A stretch of 64,000 bases of DNA from Argyresthia goedartella (Eukaryota > Arthropoda > Insecta > Lepidoptera > Argyresthiidae), in contig OX463822.1 in NCBI GenBank assembly GCA_949825045.1, positions 34,536,703 through 34,600,702 on the forward strand. Reading direction: 5' to 3'. Shown here in pieces: positions 1-10,845 of the stretch. Position 1 is the stretch's first letter; every line of letters starts with the position of its first letter. The notes beneath the pieces are model-generated. The model was not told the origin of the DNA. It did not search any database and worked only from the letters and a program-made list of their open reading frames with translations. A program made the position numbers and the translations under genes.

Positions 1-126
1 ACTGCATTGCACACTCTTGCAGCCAGTGTTCTGTCATACAAAGTATATCTATTCTTTCGCTTTCTAAAAACATTTCTAATTCTAGTTGCTTGCCAGAAAA
101 GCCTTGTATATTTTGGTGCATTACCT
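1..126 (-). pseudogene. Start of LINE ORF2 (endonuclease), cut by window edge
   Basis: Read on the minus strand, an ATG at 121 opens a frame beginning MHQNIQGFSGKQLELE and containing DILCMTEHWL, the usual start of an apurinic-type endonuclease (EEP) domain of a non-LTR retrotransposon ORF2. The same MHQNIQ start follows ORF1 in the element at the right end of the window (61515), so both belong to one LINE design. The frame is open to position 1, so the endonuclease and reverse transcriptase lie outside the window. Whether the full element is intact cannot be judged. Confidence 0.7.
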
Positions 127-932
127 TTAAGCCTTTGTATTTTTGTAAGGGAAGGCACATAGAACAATCTTGCCCACTTCCAGATTAGAGAGAGCATCAA
201 CAAACTTTATCATAGTTTGTTTCCCTACACCTATACTATTCTCCATATATAATATTACGGTTGTACCCTCCTCATATTTGTAGTTTAAAATGTTTTTGGC
301 CATAACTTTGAAGGGGACATCGGGCATGCAATAGTTAATAACCGTACCTACGCAACAAGCACGAAGAGCTGGTCCCATACCTACACCTAGCCTATCCGAG
401 AACATAACAGTCCTACGAGGTGTCACGTGTGAGGTCCCGGCCGGCGGCGTCGCTGTGCACGTCGTTGCAGGGCTGTCTGGCTCCTGGCACTGGCGCTGGT
501 GTGCAGCGGCAGGCTGCGGCGTCAGTGGCGGCGGCGCACGTGTGAGCTCGGCGGTGTGTCACTCGGGGCGAGCCGCTGGTCGCTCGTCACCATGTGCGCA
601 GTGAGAGGACAGTCCCGCGGCTGATGTAAAGGGTCAGTCTCGGGCTCTGCGGCGGCGTCGGTGTCGTCACTGGGTGCGAGCTGCTGATCGCTCGCAGTAT
701 ACTTGATGCGAGGGCTCGCCGGTTGTGGTGGCGCGCTGAGGCAGGCCCGCGGCTGATGTAAAGGATCAACCTCGGACTCCGCTGGCGGCGTATCCCCGGT
801 GTCCAGTGCGACGATGGTGAGCTCTTCGGTGGGCGCGGTGCTGTTTTGCTGAGACTCACTTTTGAGATCCGACACAGTGGCAAGACGTATGGTTTTGCGT
901 AGATCAAGACGCTGACTGAATATGCAGTACAA
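127..932 (-). pseudogene. LINE ORF1 remnant with SGNH-like segment, frameshifted
   Basis: Two minus-strand open stretches (932-522 and 426-127) lie directly upstream of the ORF2 start at 121. The first encodes a Ser/Pro/Ala-rich segment in which DPLHQPR occurs twice. The second (99 codons) has the layout of the SGNH-hydrolase-like domain of LINE ORF1 proteins: SDRLGVGMGPAL near the nucleophile block, a central IGVGKQTMIKFVDAL helix and a VLCAFPYKN strand. The two are not in one frame, so at least one frameshift lies between 426 and 522. The catalytic GDS motif is not conserved. This is inferred to be the ORF1 of the LINE whose ORF2 begins at 121. Confidence 0.55.
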
Positions 933-1553
933 GCAGTGATTACTGGTGACGTCTTACTGTACTTTTGAAATGTATTAAAGTACTTTCAATCCTAAAATAT
1001 TGTACTATGACGGAAATACAAGCGATTAAAAAGGAAAAAGGGTTACTTCTCACTTTCCCATCGAAAATAAAAATAAATCAAACAACATATAGTTTTCTTT
1101 CTTTACATATATTATTATCTTACTATACAGTTTCGTTTTGGCAGTGGTAAGAACGGGCTTTAAAACTATGCTCTATACCAAAAATACCAAAACAATTAAC
1201 TTTTATTCCAAAAGTACATGAAGTAAGCTATCCATTACACAAATAAAAAACACACATTATCTTTAAAATTAAGAGTTACAAGCAATTACAAATACGAAAA
1301 TTAGAGGGTCTCTCGGCCTCATAATGACGAGATCATTACGCCTCTCCATGGTGTCTACAAGGGTAGCTTTTTTAATGTGTTTGACACAAAACTATGTATG
1401 TAGGTTTATATATATGTATGTACGGTGGTCTTCGTGTTTCTCTACTGTGGCTATGAATCGGATTCTAACCATTATTTTTATTAGCTTACAGTTACTCCAA
1501 CTTAGGAAACAGTGCATGTTTTATCAAAATCGGTTCAGTATTTATTAACATAT
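933..1553. other. AT-rich interval, no gene seen
   Basis: No convincing reading frame was seen. The phrase AAAATCGGTTCAGTA near 1527, also found near 8910, is a common scrap of lepidopteran repeats, so part of this interval is probably old transposon DNA. Confidence 0.4.
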
Positions 1554-1579
1554 GTCAAAGTCAAAGTCAAAGTCAAAGA
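1554..1579 (+). repeat. (GTCAAA)n tail, probable LINE 3' end
   Basis: Four direct GTCAAA units are followed by ATTTATTTGC. In Lepidoptera such tails mark the 3' ends of LINEs. Read on the minus strand the tail is (TTTGAC)n, so a 5'-truncated minus-strand element probably extends right from here to around 2000. The body carries no recognisable coding sequence. Confidence 0.5.
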
Positions 1580-2240
1580 TATTTATTTGCAAATATAGGT
1601 GCTTATGATGTTATGTAAAAATTTTGAACTTAACTATATTTTATCCTATAAGGATGAGCACATATTATGAAAAAAACAATTATAAAATAGAAATGAAAAG
1701 CCACATCGAGAGATCAGTTAAGGCGGCAGTCTTGTGTTCTTGCAGTAATTATCCGAAACTAAGACCTTAGTTTTAGTTATTCAAAAGCTACAAATGAAAT
1801 TTATTTAACATCACTTTACAGAGTGGGGTTTCGAGTTTCCAAAACATATTAGTTTTTTTACTTTGATGTTACTTTTAATTACTATGTTAGGCTTTAAACA
1901 TACCCGTGTTTACGTTCTGCGCGTTGAAGGTCTAATTCATGCACACGTCACGTAAAAAATATGGCAAAAACACGAAATGTATACAGATAACATTGATTCT
2001 TAAATCCTCTACAATAATCTTACCTGCTTATATTTTAGAAAAAAGCCTTAGTTTTCTTATTTAAGTGGCTTAATTAGTGGTAATTTTAAGAAATCGACCA
2101 TATCTAAAACTTATTTTTTCTTTTAAAAAACATATTTTGGAGAAGTCACAATTTAACCACTTACGAAGCAACTATTAAGTTATGAAATAAAAAAAAACTG
2201 TATTGAAAAATACATTATAAGTACCTTTTAACTTCTTGAG
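1580..2240. other. AT-rich interval, no gene seen
   Basis: Probably the body of the minus-strand LINE copy whose tail is at 1554-1579, followed by unassigned AT-rich sequence. No reading frame or strong inverted repeat was seen. Confidence 0.3.
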
Positions 2241-2254
2241 TGTTTATAAACAAT

Positions 2255-2462
2255 TACGCGCCGAAATTTCAGTCAGTTCCGCTGGGACATCCCAGCGTTC
2301 GGACGTGTGATTTGTAGCTTGTTTTGCCTTTACCTCTCGCTCGCACGGAAGCTCTCTCTCCCACGCGCTACTCTTACCCCGGTGCCGGGACGCGGCCCAG
2401 CTCGCATTGAAAGTTGCTCTACTTGAAATAGTGCTTGACTATACTGTCAGTAATTATCGAGT
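2255..2462 (+). promoter_or_regulatory. CpG-rich leader upstream of the Mutator-YqaJ gene
   Basis: This stretch is far richer in G+C and CpG than its AT-rich surroundings and ends just before the ATG at 2463. Its position suggests a promoter and 5' untranslated region, but no TATA box or initiator is obvious. The segment GAAAGTTGCTCTACTT (2408-2423) matches, with one mismatch, the reverse complement of the segment near 6978-6993 beyond the gene. The pair could be the inner part of a terminal inverted repeat. Confidence 0.35.
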
Positions 2463-5400
2463 ATGGATCGGAAAAGAAAGAAATATCCCTGTACCAATAA
2501 AAAGAAGAGTAAATTAAAAGTTGAAATAATGAAAAAAAAACGTTTAAATAGGTAAGTTGAGTTCTACTTATATAGCTTATTGTATTTACTTTCCGAATGA
2601 GGACCATGAATAAATTTAAATATTATTATGATGAAAAGTCCAAAACGTCTAATATTTTAGTTAACAGTATTTTTTTGAATATTTTAGTTTACAGTTAATT
2701 GCTTAGTTATTTCAAAACATGATCAATAATTCATATTATCATAATACATATTTCATTCAAGTTTTTAATTGGTTACATGGTCTTAATTATTTTACATAAT
2801 CTATATACCTATAATTCACAGTAAAACCACACCAACTGAGTCTTTGGATCGTCAGCCAATGTCAGATATTAGCAACAATCCACTTCAAGTAAAGGATATT
2901 GTGCATTGGTAAGAAATCTATCTTGTTTTAATAATATATTTATAACCGTTTCTTTGCTTAGTATGACCTTCATACAAAAAAACAATACTTATTTATGGGC
3001 TTCTCCCACTTGCGTGCGAGCAGCGAGTTGTCGTCGCGTGGTCCACCCGCCGTCCGTGCGTGGACAGCTTGCAATGTATATTGCCTTTTGTATTAAAATC
3101 GAAGCAGTCATCCGGTTATAAATATTTAAAATGTGAAGTGCTTACGAAATATTGAGTTGATTATATTTTATAAATAAGCAAAACATAACAGCAATAACTT
3201 TACAATTTGATTAATTTCAGTGATGAAGAGATCAAAACTCAGTCTTCTAAAGATAGCATTTTAGTAGAAACGGAAAATTCCACACCAATGCTAGCTAATG
3301 TCGAATTAGCAAATGAGAATGCGAACAAAGAAAATTTGGTAAAGTTGAAAAAATATGATTTACATTGATGAATGACATTGACTTATATTACCCATCATAG
3401 TATAACTAAATATGTTTTGTTTGTTTTTAGGTAATCAAGAAGAGGCTTAAACGAAGAGCAAACAATAGCCTACCTTTTAGAAGGATTTTCAAAAGAAAGG
3501 TAATATAATATGGGCACAGGAAATGTGACTCATAGCACTAAGGGCCATTACTCCGCCTCAACTTCAGAATAGCTTCTACTTCGTTACCTTTTATTATTTA
3601 CCTTCACAATAACCTATTTCGTTTCAGTGCCAGCAACCTGATCACTGCTTTGAATTTGAAACCGAACGCGAAGATGCAGTCTGTGACAAAAGTGACTCCT
3701 TTGTTTTAGATGGACGTAGAATTGTTTCTCTTAGTCATTTCTTGGCATCTTTGCAAGCGATTGCAGATCACAGTGCAGCATCATTCGGATGCAGATTTTC
3801 AAATTTAAAATGCATTGGCGAGACCAGAAAAGGTTTTATTTCAACTCTTCAACTGAAGTGTGATGTTTGCAACGTAATATTTGATATAAGCACTGATGAT
3901 CCCGCTTCTAATTATGATATAAATCATGGTGTTGTCGCTGGCACCATCAGTATTGGCTGCGGGCTTGAAAATTTAAACGAATTGATGGCAAACGCTAACA
4001 TACCCGCTATGTCAAAAAGTTTGTATTCTAAAACTAGCCAAGTTGTCTATGACTGGTATCACAAAACGGCAGAAAAAGAAATGCACAAGGCAGGAGAAGA
4101 GGAAGCACAACATGCGAAAGACATTGGTAGCGTTGATAGCGAAGGAACTCCTATGATAGTTGTAATTGCTGACGGATGTTGGTCCAAACGATCATTTCGA
4201 AACAATTATGCAGCTGCATCCGGCGCGGCAGCAATAATCGGTGCCTATACTGGAAAACTTTTATACCTAGGTTTAAAAAATAAATACTGCATGATTTGTG
4301 CTCGAGCAGCCAATAAGAAAACTGAGCCAAAAGAACATACATGCTATAAAAATTTCACAGGAAGTTCATCCAGTATGGAATCAACTGCACTGGTTGAAGG
4401 CTTCAAACAATCTTTTGACACGCACGGTTTGATATATGAAAAATTGATATCAGATGGTGATTCAAGCACCATAAAAAAAATTTTGAGTAGCAACCCCTAC
4501 AAAAATGTAAAAGTTGAGAAGATCGAATGTCGTAATCACCTATTGAGAAACCTATGTAATAAGTTAAGACTTCTCATAAAAGACACTCAAATTCCGATCC
4601 AACAAAGAAAACTTTTTACAGAGGCAAAAATAATGAAATTGAGGAGATACGTCGTACGTGCAATAAAGTTAAGAAAACATGCGGAGGTTTCACAAACCGA
4701 AAAGGTTGATACCTTAATCTTAACGGAGATATTTACAACGCCTTACGCCATGCTTTAGGAGATCACACAAAATGTGAAGATCAGATATGCCCTGCAACTG
4801 ATAAACTCGACATACATGTGACGCAAAATTTGCAAAACACGTCTCTTTGGTTGAAAATGAGCCAACACGTCTCTTATTTAGCATCAAATGCAAAAAGCCT
4901 TGTTTATGACGTCGACAGCAACACGGCTGAAACATTTAACTCAGTTATAGCCAAATATGTCGGAGGTAAGAGAATAAATTACACTCTCAGAAATTCTTAC
5001 CAAGAAAGATGTTCAGCCGCTGCGATCTCTTTTAACACAAAATCACCAATCACTGCAGTCAACAGGTTTATATTTAATAAGCCTACAGGTAAATACACAA
5101 GAATATATGAGACGCATAAAATGAAGCCAAGAAAATATACAAGACAGTTTAGGAAAAGGTTTCGTGCTGCTACAACAAACGACCCAGACTATGGTCCAAT
5201 CGCACAACGCCCGGACATGTCGGAAGAAGATTTTGAGGTCAAAAAACAATATTTTTTAAGAGATTTGGAGGTCAATACAGATGAGCGAGATGCTATTCAA
5301 AAAAATACTATCCAACAAAGTAGTAGCCAAGACTGGATAGAACAAAGAAAAAAAAAAGACTGACCGCTTCTCTTTTCGGTAAAATCTGTAAAAGGAAAAA

Positions 5401-6326
5401 CAGTATAAGTTGTGCTCCACTAGTAAAGTCCATAGTCAAACCGAAATATTTATCTAAAGTTCCGTCGATTGCGTATGGTAAAGTAAATGAAGAGAAAGCC
5501 ATTTCCCAGTTAGCTCATCAGCTAAAAATTAAAATCAAGCGATGTGGGTTATACATTCACAGAAGCAAATGCTTCTTGGGTGCCACTCCTGATGGCATTT
5601 ATGAAGACGAAGAAGGAAAAACAGGCATTATAGAGGTGAAATGTCCATTATCTGCTAAAGATATGAATCCTGAAGACGCAATTAAAGATAAAAAAATTAG
5701 GTTCTGGAAATACGACACAAAAAAGAAGTCGTATAAAGTAGATACAAATCACGATTATTATTATCAGATACAGGGGCAGCTAAATATAACTGAGCAAAAT
5801 ACAGTAGGCGCTCGATAATCCGGCACCCGATTTTTTCCCTCTATGCCGGATTGTCGGAACTGCCGGATTATCGAATGTATACCGTAATGTAACCGTAACC
5901 GAGCGAGAGAAACTACTCGAACCCGCTCAGTAGTCCGGCGTTCAGCAGTGTAAAATGCCGGATTATAGAGCGGGCTACCTGAGTCCCAAAATGCCGGACT
6001 ACTGAGCGTGCCGGATTGGCGAGCGCCGGATATAGGATATGTACTTGCATATTTGCGGTTTGGACGGGTGACCAGCAACCGATGAAAGTAGAATACATCG
6101 TAAGAGATAGGGGTTTTTGGGAGTCGAAAATGGTCGGTCCTTTGAATTTTATGATCAATGTCTTCTGCCAGAACTGATTGACTCGCGCCTAGAACGTTCA
6201 ATGCCAATTAAAAATCCACCGCACATAATAGCAGCAATAGAAAATAAAAATCAAAATAATTCCAAAAAGAAGATTAATAAGAAAAAAAATACTAAAATTG
6301 AGGTCTGCGTAACAATTGACGGATGA
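2463..6326 (+). pseudogene. Mutator-type transposase fused to YqaJ nuclease, five exons, broken
   Basis: Exons 2463-2551, 2822-2908, 3221-3338, 3431-3499 and 3628 onward have GT-AG borders and compatible phases (2,2,0,0). Exons 1-4 encode a Lys/Arg-rich start (MDRKRKKYPCTNKKK) and an acidic linker. Exon 5 carries a Mutator-like transposase domain: DGRRIVSLSHFL start, CDVCNVIF zinc-knuckle-like pair, catalytic-type aspartates in ADGCWSKRSF and SDGDSSTIKK, and a YCMICARA...HTC cluster. Downstream is a YqaJ (lambda-exonuclease fold) domain: RLTASLFGKI, GATPDGIYEDEEG, GIIEVKCP and YYYQIQGQL supply the usual acidic residues, Lys and Gln. Breaks: a frameshift near 4700 (first frame stops at 4758), one in the A run at 5347-5357, a MITE at 5802-6032, and one near 6140 before FYDQCLLPELIDSR. 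The last frame ends at 6326. A decayed autonomous MULE is more likely than a host gene. Confidence 0.8.
5802..6032. mobile_element. 231-bp MITE inserted in the YqaJ region
   Basis: The ends are inverted repeats sharing GGCGCTCG then AATCCGGCAC (left at 5807-5826, right at 6009-6028). TA dinucleotides flank both sides (5800-5801 and 6033-6034), as for Tc1/mariner/pogo-type insertions. The left end begins CAGTAGGCGCTCGATAATCC, reminiscent of pogo/Tigger ends. GCCGGATTAT-like words recur inside. It interrupts the YqaJ frame between ITEQN and the CTCIFAVWTG segment that resumes at 6040. No coding capacity. Confidence 0.75.
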
Positions 6327-7273
6327 AAAAAAAGGCAAAAAATTGACATTAAAATTTCTAAAATCCATAGTCTAATCAGCCAGGCCACAACATGCCAGCC
6401 ATGCCACAACAATTTGTAAATATTTTGTAATTAGCTTTTGTAGACGATCTTTGTAGACTGCTGTAAGTCATTTGTTGCAGAAAATCCTGTAAATATGTTA
6501 TTCTTGCAGTTATTAATTTTAATTATAATGCTTTTGGAAAATCCATGTTGTTAATTTCCAAGGAACATACCTACATTTTATACATAGATAGAACACTTAT
6601 TTAAATGTATATGGTTATTGTACATCACATACATATACATGTAGATATGCGAAAAAAAAAGAAAATAACACAGCCCGTGTTATTTTTTTTTGTCCGTGCA
6701 ACGAACTAATAAGTATAATAGTTTAATACTTAAGTACTTATCAATTCGTTGCACCGACAGCCCGTGTTATTTTATTTCGTTGCATGTGATAGTTGTGATG
6801 TTCAAAGATTTTTAAAGAATAAACTTATACAAACCATAAAATACATATATATATACCTACACATTATAATAAATTAACATACAAATATTATACGAGAAGA
6901 GCACATAATGGCATTACTTAAATTTTTGTTACGAGATGAAACTCGTAGTTAAATAATAATTATATACGCGTGTAATAAAGTAGAGCAACCTTCTCGTGCA
7001 GTTTCTAACGTCTAAATGCAGCGGGGGGAGCACCACTTCAACTAACGTCACTAAGTGTCACGACACTGTCGCGCAAAACGAGACCGCGCCCTTAATAGTT
7101 ACAACTATAATGTCTATTGATGATCTATGTCAATTTAAATTTGGCAAAAAATAATGAAAATAATGTTTATGGAATGTCAAATTATACAATAATACAAATG
7201 TCAAATTAGATTAAGCAAGTACCACAAAAATAATAAAATTACTCATAATAGCAATTGTTGTCCATATAAGATG
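6327..7273. other. AT-rich interval with a hairpin; no gene
   Basis: 3' flank of the Mutator-YqaJ gene. It holds the hairpin at 6691-6759. A more GC-rich patch at 6970-7110 carries the partial inverted match to 2408-2423 and could be the right end of the MULE. No reading frame of interest. Confidence 0.4.
6691..6759. repeat. Imperfect hairpin flanked by direct repeats
   Basis: 6691-6715 (starting TGTCCGTGCAACGAACTAAT) and 6735-6759 are inverted copies, 22 of 25 matching, separated by 19 nt. The words ACAGCCCGTGTTATTTT occur on both sides (6670-6685 and 6757-6773). The arrangement resembles a small fold-back element or a local inverted duplication. Confidence 0.7.
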
Positions 7274-8700
7274 TCAATTGCATGTTTTCCATTTGTCCTG
7301 TAAAAACTCTGTGACACTGTAATATGCTTTGTCGTTCAAAAATTTAAACAAAGCATTCTTCAATGCCTGTAAATTGTCTAACCTTCTTATTGTATCCGGA
7401 AGGGCATTATAGATTATCGGAGCCATTCCAAATATGTTTCTTCTTGTGAGGGAGTTCTTACATTTTGCAACGCCTAGTTTGTAGGCATATCGAATGCTAT
7501 TTATTTTTCTAAACAACCCCAAATTTGTTTTTGCAAATTTGACTATTTCAAAAATGTAGAGACAAGGCATTGTTAGAATTTTCAATTTAATGAAGTGAGG
7601 CTTACACGTATCTGTTTGTTTTAGTTTCCACAGAGCTCTAACACACTTTTTCTGGGCTTTAAATGCTATTCCTTTATCTGTTGAGTTACCCCAAAATATA
7701 TCACCATATCTTAATATTGATCCTGCATAGGCGTGGTATGCAGCTAGAGCAGCCTTTTGGTTTGTGACCTTTGAAAGTCTGTATACTGCATAAGAGCATT
7801 GTGCCAATCCTTTGCAAACGCTGTAAACTTGCTCTTTCATGAAAGATTATTGTCAATTTGCAGACCTAGAAAATTGGTGACTTTTGCTTTGTCTATGGTT
7901 TTGCCAGAATGCTAACATTTAGCTTATACTTCGGGTCGCCTCGAAGAGCAAATGACATCAGCTTTGTTTTACTTAAGTTAATGTTAAGGTTGTTTCTTCC
8001 TAGCCATTCTATTATAGAACCTAGTGCGTTATTAATATTTATCTGATGATTTTTGAGGTTTTCGTGTCTAAATACAACAGTGCTGTCATCAGCAAATAAA
8101 AACATGGGATTTTTTGTTATTTTGGGGAGGTCATTAATGTATATAAGAAAGAGTAGCGGGCCTAGTACACTCCCCTGTGGTACAACAAAATACACAGTTA
8201 GTGCCTTCGAATAGTATTTATTATCCTCTTTAGTGTTAGGGCAAATTTTGTTTATTTGAGTCATTTGTTTCCTACCAGTTAAGTAAGAATAAAAAAGTTC
8301 AAGAATATTCCCTCTTACTTCGTATGACTCTAGTTTGTTTAGAAGTGTAGAGAGATCGACAAAATCAAAGGCCTTCGTTAAGTCCATGTACAATGCCGAT
8401 ACTGGTATATACTGGTAACTCATGCTTATAGACACTTTAAGAAGAAAGTCATATATGGCCATATCTATTGTTAAGTTCTTTCTAAAACCTTTTTATTCTG
8501 GAGCGAGAATATTATTATTTTCAAGGTAGTTATAAAGTTGATTATAGATCACTTTCTCTAATATCTTTGAAAATATAGGAATAAGAGCAATTGGTTTGTA
8601 GAATGTCATGTTTTCCTTATTTTACTTTTTAAATACGGGCTTGATTATTGAGGTTTTAAGTCTCTCTGGGAAAGTACCATTTTCAATACAGAGGTTAGTA
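7274..8700 (-). pseudogene. CR1/Jockey-group LINE reverse transcriptase remnant
   Basis: Minus-strand frames give a non-LTR reverse transcriptase in order: HITNLCIENGTFPERL near 8700, FKPV/IALIPIFSKILEKVIYNQL (8590-8520), MDLTKAFDFVDLSTLL, VPQGSVLGPLLFLIYINDLP, the active-site box FLFADDSTVVF, then a C-terminal segment from 7840 to the stop at 7274 with YHAYAGSILRYGDIFWG and the tail ALKNALFKFLNDKAYY. Frameshifts separate these blocks. The N-terminal endonuclease and ORF1 are missing because the copy is 5'-truncated near the G tract at 8716. The layout matches the LINE at the right end of the window (TKAFDFV, LRYGIILWGN), though the sequence is diverged. Confidence 0.85.
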
Positions 8701-8715
8701 ATGTGGGTGATGACT

Positions 8716-8732
8716 GGGGGGGGGGGGGGGGG
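8716..8732 (+). repeat. 17-base G tract
   Basis: An uninterrupted run of G at the 5'-truncation point of the LINE at 7274-8700. On the LINE strand this is a C run next to the truncated end. It could be a real homopolymer or an assembly error point. Confidence 0.8.
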
Positions 8733-9640
8733 CTATTACAACAACAACCTCCTTTATAACCTTCGTTGTAATATCATCGTTGCCTACGCTGTTTGTATTA
8801 TATATGGATATAAGTATGACTATTACATGTAAGTATGGTGGTCTAGCTAGACCCAACGCATGGGCAACGAAGGAATAACAGAAAACAAGGGAATAAAGCA
8901 AGTATCATCGAAATCGGTTCAGTAGTTTTCAAATTATGAAAGACTGAGAGAGGAAAGACTTCGCATTACAATTATCAATTTAACTAAAAAAATACGAAGT
9001 AAAAAGTAATTTAAAAAAATGTCCACATTAAATTATAATGTTTTTGTACATATACCAGAAATCCACCCAGACCAATTCAAACGTAGGTACAAAACAATTA
9101 TTGGGTGGATCCCCTAATTTGTTTTGTCACACAAAATCATGCAAGTGAAAAGCGTATCCGTATTATGATACCTTCGTCAGCGTGCCATTTTTACACTGCT
9201 TGTTACTGGTCATAATAAGACCAATCCGCCCTTGCACTGCAATTACTGTAAAATAATCGAAATTTAAATGAATTTAGGGATTTCTGCATATTGTTATCAA
9301 TACACTTATTAGTTACAACACAATATTAGTTAAAACAAATCAAGAATGAATAGATAAAATCTTATGAAATATTACGCTTTGCGCGCGAAATGGTGGTTAG
9401 CCACCAACGCCATGTGTTTACACTCTAAAGTACAAGGTATAAATAATAATACATTTTACAAAAAACGTCCTTTTTGCCAATAGATGTATGGATGCGATCT
9501 ATGCTTTTTTCCGATTTTTTCCTCCTTTACAATCTCTCTTTGACATCGATATAATAAGGTTGGCATTTATTTATATGGCAAATTTCGAAGCCTGTACGGA
9601 GCCTGTTGACGTTTTCGTAGATGTTAGATATTTCTTGCCG
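8733..9640. other. Repeat-derived sequence, no gene
   Basis: Contains ATCGAAATCGGTTCAGTAGT (8906-8925), a common lepidopteran repeat scrap. Otherwise AT-rich with no credible coding frame. Short inverted words such as CCACCCA/TGGGTGG near 9065-9110 are too short to define an element. Confidence 0.4.
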
Positions 9641-9648
9641 CATAGTAG

Positions 9649-9945
9649 TTATCTCAGTATCTCATCATGATGGAAGAAGCTGGAAGAGTTCGGCAGGTGT
9701 TCGGGCGAGTCAGCGATTGATATAGTTAGCGATGGCATGGTTGTTCTGACACCCGCTTGCCCACTTCGTACAGGCGTATTGCGACGACTGACGACCACTC
9801 TTCTCCTCTTGCTGATGCAGCATGGGCAGACCCAGGTATCAAGGATGTCATCTCCGAGAGGTGGACATGCTTTATGGACCATAACGCCGTCTTTTGAAGA
9901 AATAAAGCCTCCGTATCCCCCGCATCTTGCTCATCGTGCGGTAAT
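9649..9945 (-). pseudogene. Possible LINE ORF1 fragment with PHD-like cysteines
   Basis: The minus-strand frame reads CGGYGGFISSKDGVMVHKAC then DTWVCPCCISKRRR. The C..C, H..C and CPCC spacing with a Trp just before the last pair resembles the degenerate PHD-type zinc finger in ORF1 of some insect LINEs. An in-frame stop sits just upstream and no reverse transcriptase follows, so this is at most a fragment. It could also be a chance cysteine cluster. Confidence 0.3.
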
Positions 9946-10010
9946 GAATGATGTTGAGCGGCACAGCTACTACTAGTAAGGACGACGAGATCTTGGTCAA
10001 GCTCGTTAAA

Positions 10011-10049
10011 TGTGCTTCTACACCAAGCGCTGCTTGGTGTAGAAGCACA
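10011..10049. repeat. Perfect 18-bp hairpin with 3-nt loop
   Basis: TGTGCTTCTACACCAAGC (10011-10028) is followed by GCT and its exact reverse complement (10032-10049). No transposon ends or flanking duplications are evident. Confidence 0.95.
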
Positions 10050-10643
10050 GTTTCACTAGAGGGGGTTGTACGTTATGGGTCAGAATAGACAAGATATTGC
10101 GGTTATCAGGCACTTTTAGTCATTATCTTGTAACGTACTACCTCCTTGACCATATTGGCTACTGGCGGATTAGCCAGTTAAAAACTAAAACTATAAAAAT
10201 TCGAAAATTCGGGTCTGGAATCTCGTCTGGCAGCTGATTGTTTTTTTTGGCAGACATTGTTTGAGCTCTGAAACGTGAGGTTGTATCTTCTGCATCAATA
10301 ATTTTTAAGTCACGCCTTTAGTTGCGGCGATAGGCTAGTCCCTTTAGTACTGTAATGGAGCTGAATGTTTAGTTGCTGTAAAGTGCAGTAGTTGATTTGA
10401 AACTTCCCTACTCTCCCCAATCCATGGGTAAGCATTGGTTCGTAGTTAGTCTTTCTTATTTTCGTGTATTTTATACTCTCTATGTATTTCCCTTTTCTAT
10501 ACAGTGTCTATTGGACTGCGGCACTCTTAGATCCTAATTACCCTAGGGCCCTCGTCGGAAGTCTCCGTGTGGGGAGCCGTCGCCTGAAGCTGGGCGCTGT
10601 AGCGCTTTTGTATTCCTATCATTCACACTGGTCTCTTTCCAGG
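10050..10643. other. Unassigned interval before the 51-bp minisatellite
   Basis: Moderate GC content and no credible reading frame. GTACGTTA near 10070 and TAACGTAC near 10131 form a short interrupted inverted pair. The interval leads into the minisatellite and may be the 5' part of the same retroelement-like repeat. Confidence 0.3.
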
Positions 10644-10845
10644 GTTCCACGCTGAGGAGTAATATCCTCCTGGCGCTAACGGAGCTCTGAATCGGTTCCA
10701 CGCCGAGGAGTAATATCCTCCTGGCGCTAACGGAGCTCTGAAACGGTTCCACGCTGAGGAGTAATATCCTCCTGGCGCTAACGGAGCTCTGAATCGGTTC
10801 CACGCCGAAGAATAATATCCTCCTGGCGCTAACCGCATAATCACT
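10644..10845. repeat. 51-bp minisatellite, four tandem units
   Basis: Units begin with GTTCCACGC at 10644, 10695, 10746 and 10797, a fixed 51-bp step. Each contains GAGGAGTAATATCCTC, a near-palindrome, and then CTGGCGCTAACGGAGCTCTG. Because 51 is a multiple of three, reading frames stay open through the array on both strands, giving a repeated 17-residue unit. These are artefacts of the period rather than evidence for a protein. The fourth unit is more diverged. Confidence 0.9.

Noticed and set aside
5764..6207. 147-codon minus-strand frame
   Set aside because: It spans the MITE and both flanks and has no motif. The true coding sense is plus (YqaJ).
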